64,000 nt of DNA, from NCBI RefSeq assembly GCF_012432095.1, contig NC_081163.1, positions 32,353,258 through 32,417,257 of the forward strand, written 5' to 3'. Every line of letters begins with the position of its first letter. Positions within the stretch are counted from its first letter, which is position 1. The notes under the pieces were generated by a model. The model ran no database searches, had not been told where the DNA came from, and saw only the letters and a list, made by a program, of their open reading frames with translations. This document shows, piece after piece, positions 57,875 to 64,000 of this stretch. The stretch comes from Onychostoma macrolepis. Lineage: Eukaryota > Chordata > Actinopteri > Cypriniformes > Cyprinidae. The position numbers and the translations under genes were made by a program.

Positions 57875-59012
57875 TTTTGTGTGCATATACTTTTTGGGGC
57901 CTCTGTAAACTGTATATGTGCAGTTGTTTCCTGAAGTCTGAGACCACTTGTAAAGTGCATCTTGCATTCTTTTCTAATTTAATGAAGTTTTTCATTGTAA
58001 ATTTTACTATCAATCATACAATTTAAGTGAAAAAATGAATTACAAATTGACATGGATATTAGCATTTCTTAGCATACTGTCACGTGCACTCAAGCCACAT
58101 GATCTATTATGTCCTAATATGATTTAAGAATGTCCCAAAGAGCATCTTGTGCTTCATTGTAAGCAAAAACATCAATGTACAAATTAGTTTAAATGGTCAG
58201 TGTCATAAATTGCTTGCATAAGAGACCATTTGTAGGGAAAGAGTATTTAAAATAACTTATGTGAGGACTTACTTTTAGATGGACTTTGAACATGTGCATA
58301 AACTTTTTTCTTCTGACTTCTTTAAATCTGCATTAAAGATTCATAACTAAAGGCAAGATAAAAATGTGTTTTGTCACATTAAAATGGTTTCAATAACAAT
58401 AGCGAAAAATGCTCACTGCAAGAGAGGAGGTCTGTAAACATTTCCCAAGTTGTTTGTTTGCTTTGCTTTGCTTCTCGCTCACAAACGCTTGAGGGGCAGA
58501 AATGAAGCGAGGGAATATGACGCAGATGATAAAGACAAGAGTTATTACTATGAAACAGAAAATCTTAGATAATACACTTTGGGGTCCAAGCACTTTTCTC
58601 TCCATGCTTGTATTTTACTTTCATAAATAGCAATGTGACAATGGCACAGCCCTTTAAAATGAAGATTTTGAAAATGAACAATTGCCAGATTTACACCTGT
58701 TGATGAAGAGCAGCCACTTTGTACATCCTAATTCATAAACCACATCCACAAGAAAAATATTTTTTCTTGTTTGCTTGGGACTAATGGACTAAGAATAATA
58801 CATTTAATTCAAGATATATTCTCTGAAAATAAGTCTTAATATCATAACACAATTTTGCTTTTCAAGCATGTTTCAGGAGTAGATACTTTTCGATATTTTC
58901 TACTAGAAAACAAGACAAAAATATAATAAAATCTTTTTTAATTGTTGTAATAGAGTAATATCATTTTATATTTATTTCAGAATGAATGTAATTATCACAA
59001 AACTAAATGAGG
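57875..59012. other. unique sequence upstream of the distal CArG box
   Basis: No gene or transposon termini recognised. Possible fhl2 regulatory DNA by position only. Confidence 0.35.
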
Positions 59013-59022
59013 CCTTAAAAGG
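59013..59022 (+). promoter_or_regulatory. perfect CArG box (SRF site), distal
   Basis: CCTTAAAAGG, a perfect and palindrome-like CC(A/T)6GG match about 150 bases before the inferred distal start site. A TG/AG microsatellite at 59056-59087 lies between it and the exon. Confidence 0.55.
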
Positions 59023-59055
59023 ACACAGGACACTGAAGAGGTAAGAGGGAATGTA

Positions 59056-59086
<31 letters not shown>

Positions 59087-59132
59087 CTACATACACAGAT
59101 GGTGTTTTATCTAGTGTGCTGCTTCTTTTGGT

Positions 59133-59142
59133 GTATTTATAG
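59133..59142 (+). promoter_or_regulatory. TATA-like box overlapping a near-MEF2 site
   Basis: GTATTTATAG contains TATTTATA and matches the MEF2 consensus YTAWWWWTAR at nine of ten positions (first base G). It is suitably placed for a start near 59163. Function is inferred only. Confidence 0.35.
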
Positions 59143-59162
59143 CTCATCTTGATAGAAAAAGC

Positions 59163-59299
59163 CTGCCCAAACACTACCACTCCAATTAGTCACCCCATAG
59201 GTGGAGTAATTTAATCAGGAGAACATACAACCCGAGCCCAGAGCCTCCACGCTCAGTCTGGCCAGACTCTTCACACAGACAGACAGCTCTTCTCCTGAG
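59163..59299 (+). other. fhl2: candidate fhl2 5' non-coding exon (distal)
   Basis: Ends in CTGAG|GTAAGAAC, a near-consensus donor. A TATTTATA box at 59134-59141 would place the start near 59163. A CArG box lies further upstream at 59013. The stretch has no repeats and is richer in GC than its flanks. It could be a tissue-specific first exon of fhl2; alternatively a chance donor. RNA data would decide. Confidence 0.38.
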
Positions 59300-60636
59300 G
59301 TAAGAACACAGAAGCTTGTGTCTATACAAGTAGATTACTAACACCAGATCACACTCGTGAGCAATGATACAATTACCATCCATCACTAAACCTGTTCTCT
59401 GTCAGAATCACTCAAATTTGTGCGAGTATCTGTCATGTCAATGCCATGTCATCACATCTGCTGCTTATTCTTTATGGTTTTTCCTCTGTCATTCTGCATT
59501 GCTTGTAGCTATTAAGTGAACACGTCACTCCTCTAGACAGAAGAAAGCATTAAAAATGCAGTAAAAATAGTCATATTGTGAAATGTTACTACAACTTAAA
59601 CTAGTAATTTCTTTGAAAAAAAAATGCAAAAAACATTAATTTGAATCTACTAACATAGAATTTGTCTCACAGTAGCTTGGTATTGTGTTAACAGGTTACC
59701 ATAGCCATTGCATCTGACACAGTAAGGTCTATGACAGCTATAAGTCTCTCTTAAAACATTTATGGTGAAGATAAAAGGCACGGTGGGCATTTATAGAGTT
59801 GTGATGGGTGGCCAGACTCTTGTCTCACTCTCTCCATGGATATGGATTGTGCTGGAGCAGGAATGGAGGTGTGAAGTTTGTGGTCTTAATCTCAGGAGGG
59901 TTAGCCTTCCATCCACCTGTCTGGCTTCTGTTTTTAGTGTCGTCTAAAAGCTTTCCGTTTATCTTTCAGACCTCTGCTATACTTTTAATTAGCATTGTGT
60001 GATATGTTTGTGTGATGACACTCGCAGATGTCTCCAAACACAGCTGAGGATTATAAAAAGAGAGGTTAGAGAAATACCAAGTCATGCCCAACAGAGACTT
60101 TGTTAGAGGACATCAGTTTAGATCAAGTGTGCTGATGGCAAAATTTCATAAACAAAAGCAAATTAGCTTAAAAGAGGGTTTTACGAACTGTCAAGAATGA
60201 TTCAGCTGACAAACAGGATCATTTAGATTTTTAATTTTGCTTCCTAAATTTAGATCCAGGCAAAGTTGTAAGTACTGTGCTTTTCCAAAAACAGCCCTGG
60301 ATTTGGAAACTTACAGAATTGGTTCTCAACCAGAGGGCCTCAAGATGACTTAAAATGATAAAATAAGATGAAACAAACATTAAAATAAGGCAAGACATCT
60401 ATAAACCGAAGAACCAGTTTCAGGGTTCTCGCAGTTTTGGAAAACCACTTTACAGCAATCGCAGATAAGAGTAATTGATTGATAAATCATTTCAGTAAAC
60501 TTAATTTCAACAATTTAGTTAAAGTTAATTTAGTCATTTTACTTGAAAAAAAAAAAAAAGTTTATCTGTACTGTGTCAAACAAAGGCAAGATTTTGTAAA
60601 GTTCAGTACGATGGAAGGAAAGCTGCTGGAAAAAAT
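59300..60636 (+). other. unique sequence, possible fhl2 5' intron
   Basis: Would be intronic if the distal exon is real. Nothing else is seen. Confidence 0.35.
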
Positions 60637-60874
60637 GGTCAACCTTTATTTTAAGGTCCAATTCTCGCTATTAACAAACCATTAACAACTAAATTGCCTC
60701 TTATTAATAGTTAGTAAGGTAGCTGTTAAGTTTAGGTATTGGGTAAGATTAGAGATGTAGAATATGTTTATGCAGAATATGTGCTTTATATGTACTAACA
60801 GCCAATATGTTAGTAATAGGCATGCTAATAAGCAAGTTAATAGTGAGAACTGGTCCCTGCACTAAAGTGTTACC
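60637..60874. mobile_element. MITE family G with inverted ends
   Basis: GGTCAACCTTTATTTTAAGG at the left pairs with ACTAAAGTGTTACC at the right; TCTCGCTATTAA pairs with TTAATAGTGAGA. The body has TTAGTAATAGGCATGCTAAT, typical of a common fish repeat. Confidence 0.75.
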
Positions 60875-61247
60875 AAAAATACATTAGTAATTAGTGACAC
60901 AGTATGGTCATGGTCATACTGTGTGCACAGTACATAGTAAGTCGTGGTCAGACTTGTGCTTAGAGCCATGGAAAACCTATTTCCACGAGAAAATGTGGTC
61001 AGAATAACCTGCAGTATGCTATTTTGATAGTGTGAAAAGACGTAGAAGGAAACTATTGGAAAGAATTGAGATGGCTTGCCAGTTGGATGGAGAAAGGGAG
61101 AAAGCCTGAAGAAGTGAGACTGCAGAAAAGGGCAAGACAAACAGGAAGCAGAGGAGGGGGGGAGTGAAGGACTGACTGTGCAAGTCAAAGAATTTTCTTA
61201 GAAGGATTTTAAGCAAGAGAGCTGCTTCTCCTGGTTTCCATCTGCTG

Positions 61248-61257
61248 CCTTTTATGG
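61248..61257 (+). promoter_or_regulatory. perfect CArG box (SRF site), proximal
   Basis: CCTTTTATGG, a match to CC(A/T)6GG at all ten positions, directly before the GC-rich candidate exon. SRF binding is inferred from the motif and from FHL2 being a described SRF target in mammals. Confidence 0.6.
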
Positions 61258-61269
61258 TAAAACAGTAGA

Positions 61270-61486
61270 GGGGGATTTGGTGTAGTAGTGAAGCCCGGGC
61301 CGGACGAGGGCTCAGTTAGACACGCTCACAACGGGATAACAGAGGGCTGAGGAGCAGGGAGAGAGCGTGTGCGGGACACTGGGGACCCCTGAGGCGGTGG
61401 CACGGAGTGAGGCGGCACACAGAATCACAGGGCTCATGGGAACAATACGCAGAGAGGCTTAACAGGTCCAGGACTCAGACAGCCGC
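61270..61486 (+). other. fhl2: candidate fhl2 5' non-coding exon (proximal)
   Basis: An unusually GC-rich island in AT-rich surroundings, ending in CCGC|GTGAGTAG, a good splice donor. It lies 1.5 kb upstream of the acceptor at 62987. A perfect CArG box sits just upstream. There is no coding signal. The start is not defined by the sequence; 61270 is only the left edge of the GC-rich stretch. Inference: alternative first exon of fhl2. Confidence 0.45.
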
Positions 61487-61899
61487 GTGAGTAGATGTCA
61501 TTCTGTTATTAAGAATAATTTAGAAGAAATCACAATCTCTCTCTCGATAAATTTCACATACGATACACATTGAACTCCAACGTTTCTTTGAATGATTTGC
61601 TTTCAGATCAGGTTTAAAATCAAACCAGAGTTGTAACAGTAGAGTTATGTGACCTGTTACAGGAAAGATGGAATTTTCTTCATTCATAGTGATGTTCATA
61701 GGTAATCGCATCCTTGCCAGCAGAGGCACATTTACGTATGCACACTAACACATGCTGATACACAACATAATGGCTGACAGCTGGAGGTGAGATAACAGGC
61801 TGGTTACGATGCTATGATGTACTACACTGTGGAATTCCAGTGTGCTCCATCCAGCACTGAGAATGACTGATCACTGTTACCCATGCAGAGAGTGAATTT

Positions 61900-62102
61900 A
61901 ACTGATGCTTGAGCTTCTAATGTTAAACTGTTGTATAGCCCTATTGTTTTTGTTTTTTTCCTATATTTGCATTGCTGTATGTGTATCTCATGTCTAACTA
62001 GTATGTAGCACCGTGGTCCTGCGAGACACGACATTTCGTTCCACTATATGTCCACACATGTAGCAGAATGACAATAAAGCTCAACTTGACTTGACTTGAC
62101 TT
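61900..62102 (+). mobile_element. LINE 3' end with TTGAC tail
   Basis: AGCACCGTGGTCCTGCGAGA, CATTTCGTTCCACTATATG and GCAGAATGACAATAAAGCTC end in three TTGAC units (ACTTGACTTGACTTGACTTA), the tail style of L2/Rex-type fish LINEs. It lies in the inferred fhl2 5' intron. Confidence 0.65.
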
Positions 62103-62988
62103 ATGGTTAGCAACATCTGATATCTCCTTAAACACTAAGACATATTTATAACCCCCCATCTCTTAACATCTTTCTTTCTTTCTTAATTTCTCGATTGTTT
62201 TGTAAAACCATTATCAAATAAATGTAATCAGTAAAAGCTGATGAGGAGTTTAATGTTAAAATGATGCAAAATGTATGAAATAGGCTCCAAAAGTCTGAGA
62301 CCACTAGTGAAATTGCCTATAATTTTGTCAATTGTATTATTATCATAACAAATTTGAGTTAGATGTTGAATGGGAAATGTATTTATTATATTATTATATA
62401 TTATTAAAATAAACATTAACTGAAAATAAATTAATATTTAAAAACATATTTTTAATTTTTGTTTAAGTGCTAAAATAACTAAAAAACTAAACAAACTAAA
62501 ATTAAAATTTTATTTCAATATATTGTCTATATATATAGATAAAAATGCTAAAACTTAAAAAAAAAAAATAATAATCTAATTCAAAATATTAATAAAAACT
62601 TTATCAATAATAATAAAAGAACACTGCTTTAATGATGTATGAATTTCACAAGCAAAATCTGATGATCATGTTCTCCAGCATGATTTGAGATGATCCAAAA
62701 AGCATCTTGAGCTTCAGTGGAAGTGAGAACATCTGGAAAAAAAAATTCACAATCACTGTATAAGTGACCTAAAAATAGTGCAGAATATGCATTTCTATAT
62801 AGAAATATCCAGTTTATTTACAGGTTACAAGACAGTGGTGTTTATAAATAAAATACAAATCTGACGATCTCACAACTCAATAGTTAATGATAGTTTGAGC
62901 AAAATACATATAAATAAAGATTGCAATCATCTTCACAGAGGTTCTAGCATTTTCACACATCTCCTCATACTCATACTCTCCATCACAG
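62103..62988 (+). other. fhl2: intronic sequence before the fhl2 coding exon
   Basis: AT-rich with no repeats that I can name. It ends in the acceptor of the first coding exon. Confidence 0.45.
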
Positions 62989-63009
62989 GACTGAAAGGCA
63001 GACGTAAAG
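62989..63009 (+). other. fhl2: fhl2 5' UTR part of the first coding exon
   Basis: A pyrimidine-rich run at 62960-62986 ends in CATCACAG, a good splice acceptor. The 21 bases before the ATG contain no other ATG. This shows that transcription begins at one or more upstream non-coding exons, as in mammalian FHL2. Confidence 0.75.
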
Positions 63010-63165
63010 ATGACAGAGCGTTATGACTGCCACTACTGTAAGGAGTCTCTGTTTGGGAAGAAGTATGTTCTTCGTGAGGAAAACCCTTACTGTGTGAAGT
63101 GCTATGAGAGCCTGTACTCCAACACCTGCGAGGAGTGCAAGAAACCCATCGGCTGCAACTGCAGG
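63010..63165 (+). CDS. fhl2: fhl2 coding exon 1 (N-terminal half LIM finger and start of LIM1)
   Basis: First coding exon of the four-and-a-half-LIM protein FHL2, a scaffold and transcriptional cofactor of muscle and heart that acts at focal adhesions, sarcomeres and in the nucleus. 52 codons are visible. The start MTERYDCHYC is nearly the known FHL2 N-terminus. Zinc ligands are C7, C10, C28 and C31 (half LIM domain), then C40 and C43, the first pair of LIM1. The reading frame stops being FHL-like after codon 52, exactly at an AGG|GTAACA donor. Joining to 63337 continues in phase 0 with the conserved DLSYKDRHWHE segment. FHL3 and FHL5 differ more at CEECKKPIGCNC and upstream; FHL2 is the best match by eye. 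I cannot tell fhl2a from fhl2b. The ATG lies 21 bases after an acceptor at 62987-62988, so the 5' UTR is split. Confidence 0.93.
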
Positions 63166-63336
63166 GTAACATCACTTAAAATACCATGCTGTGTGAAGTT
63201 GCATAAAACCGGCCAATCAGATTAGAGCTTGCAGATCTGGAAAGTGCAACATATGGTCATCAAATGAACTTTAGGTGGTCCATAGGCACTTTTCAATCTC
63301 TTAATGGTCATCAAAGTATGTATTTTACTGCTTTAG
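63166..63336 (+). other. fhl2: fhl2 intron between coding exons 1 and 2
   Basis: Short 171-base GT-AG intron in phase 0, with donor GTAACA and acceptor CTGCTTTAG. Nothing else is seen in it. Confidence 0.85.
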
Positions 63337-63511
63337 GATCTGTCCTACAAGGACCGTCACTGGCATGAGGACTGTTTCCACTGCTTCCAGTGCAAGCGCT
63401 CACTGGTGGACAAGCCTTTCTCCACCAAAGACGAGCAGCTGCTGTGCACCGAGTGCTATTCTAATGAGTACTCCTCCAAATGCCATGAGTGCAAGAAGAC
63501 CATCATGCCTG
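63337..63511 (+). CDS. fhl2: fhl2 coding exon 2 (rest of LIM1, start of LIM2)
   Basis: Second coding exon. It begins after a TTTAG acceptor and encodes residues 53 to 110 plus one base of codon 111. It completes LIM1 with H62, C65, C68, C71, C89 and C92 and opens LIM2 with C101 and C104. It ends ECKKTIMPG at a G|GTAAGA donor, the same boundary and phase as I recall for mammalian FHL2. All LIM1 zinc ligands are present and there is no frameshift, so this looks like a functional gene. LIM2 (remainder), LIM3 and LIM4 lie beyond the right edge. An open frame that reads through on a different phase at 63365-63598 is a shadow. Confidence 0.93.
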
Positions 63512-64000
63512 GTAAGAGATTCTTCACTGTGGGAGGAACTATTACCTCATATCAGTAGATGTGTTTTTTTATACTCATGCACTGCCATAAAAACATAATT
63601 ATTCATTCAGCAACACATTCTTTCCATTAAAGCACAAGAAAACTGCTTCCTTTCACACAGAGTCGATCTTTGCCCAGATCTTGTGAAGAAAGAATAACTG
63701 CCATTAGACAGATATATTACAGGCCCGTCATGAAGTCAAAGCAACAGATTAAGTGATCTGCTTAACTGGTAATACATTTTCATTCATAAATCTTCAAAGA
63801 CAGGCCCTCAAGACCATGTAAAAATGTCACACTCTTATTAACCCATTATGTTTTATGATCAACCACCCTTTTTATAATATTGATCAATCAAAATGATTCG
63901 ATGGAACCAAGTTTAGATTTATTATACAGTATGTGTAGTAGCTGTTTTGTCTGTTTAATTAATGTGATTCAGTTTGTGCTCACAGTCCTGTGGAATGTTC
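63512..64000 (+). other. fhl2: fhl2 intron after coding exon 2 (continues past the window)
   Basis: Begins with a strong GTAAGAG donor. No exon, repeat or regulatory motif that I can support is seen up to the right edge. Confidence 0.7.

Noticed and set aside
63365..63598. 77-codon + frame at the fhl2 second exon
   Set aside because: Out of frame with the conserved LIM sequence and reads through the splice donor.

Overview
The window is intergenic and intronic DNA from a ray-finned fish, most likely a cyprinid (zebrafish, carp or goldfish group). The evidence is the AT-rich background, abundant short microsatellites, the density and type of DNA transposons (hAT, Tc1, IS630-like, many fold-back MITEs), and one recognisable vertebrate gene whose exons are split by standard GT-AG introns.

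The only clear host protein-coding gene is at the right edge: the first two coding exons of fhl2 (four and a half LIM domains 2) on the + strand at 63010-63165 and 63337-63511. The gene runs off the window. Two candidate 5' untranslated exons lie upstream, with donors after 59299 and 61486. Each is preceded by a perfect CArG box (59013-59022 and 61248-61257), the binding site of SRF, which fits the known SRF control of FHL2 in mammals. A CpG-rich stretch at 29890-30240 with a perfect CRE and a good splice donor on the - strand looks like the promoter and non-coding first exon of a divergently transcribed gene. By comparison with the human FHL2/NCK2 order this may be nck2, in which case 1-29949 would be its first intron. 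No nck2 coding sequence is visible, so this is inference.

The rest is a palimpsest of mobile elements. 1-29 kb: copies of several cyprinid-type MITEs, a hAT MITE and a longer hAT relic with perfect 8-bp target duplications (the latter with a BED-finger exon), a frameshifted Tc1 transposon (6.2-7.8 kb) and L2/Rex-like LINE fragments (8.6-10.2 kb). 30-34 kb: a tRNA-type SINE fragment, two more MITEs and a quiet stretch with conserved-element character. 34.4-38.4 kb: one MITE torn into three pieces by two insertions, the second carrying relics of exons 1 and 2 of an intron-containing IS630-like transposase. 39.9-46.8 kb: a related short element, a solo LTR with perfect target duplication, and a nested stack whose core is a more complete copy of the same IS630-like transposase (three exons, inactivated). 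48.8-52.2 kb: an internally deleted Ty3/gypsy chromodomain retrotransposon beside a probable solo LTR of another family. 52.2-56.5 kb: Tc1 relics and fold-back MITEs. 56.5-64 kb: the fhl2 5' region, with two MITEs and one LINE 3' end.

The most notable finding is the IS630-like transposon group at 34-47 kb: two decayed copies share the same intron acceptor position, and several non-autonomous relatives appear to share related termini. The most useful finding for host biology is the pair of CArG-box plus first-exon candidates upstream of fhl2.
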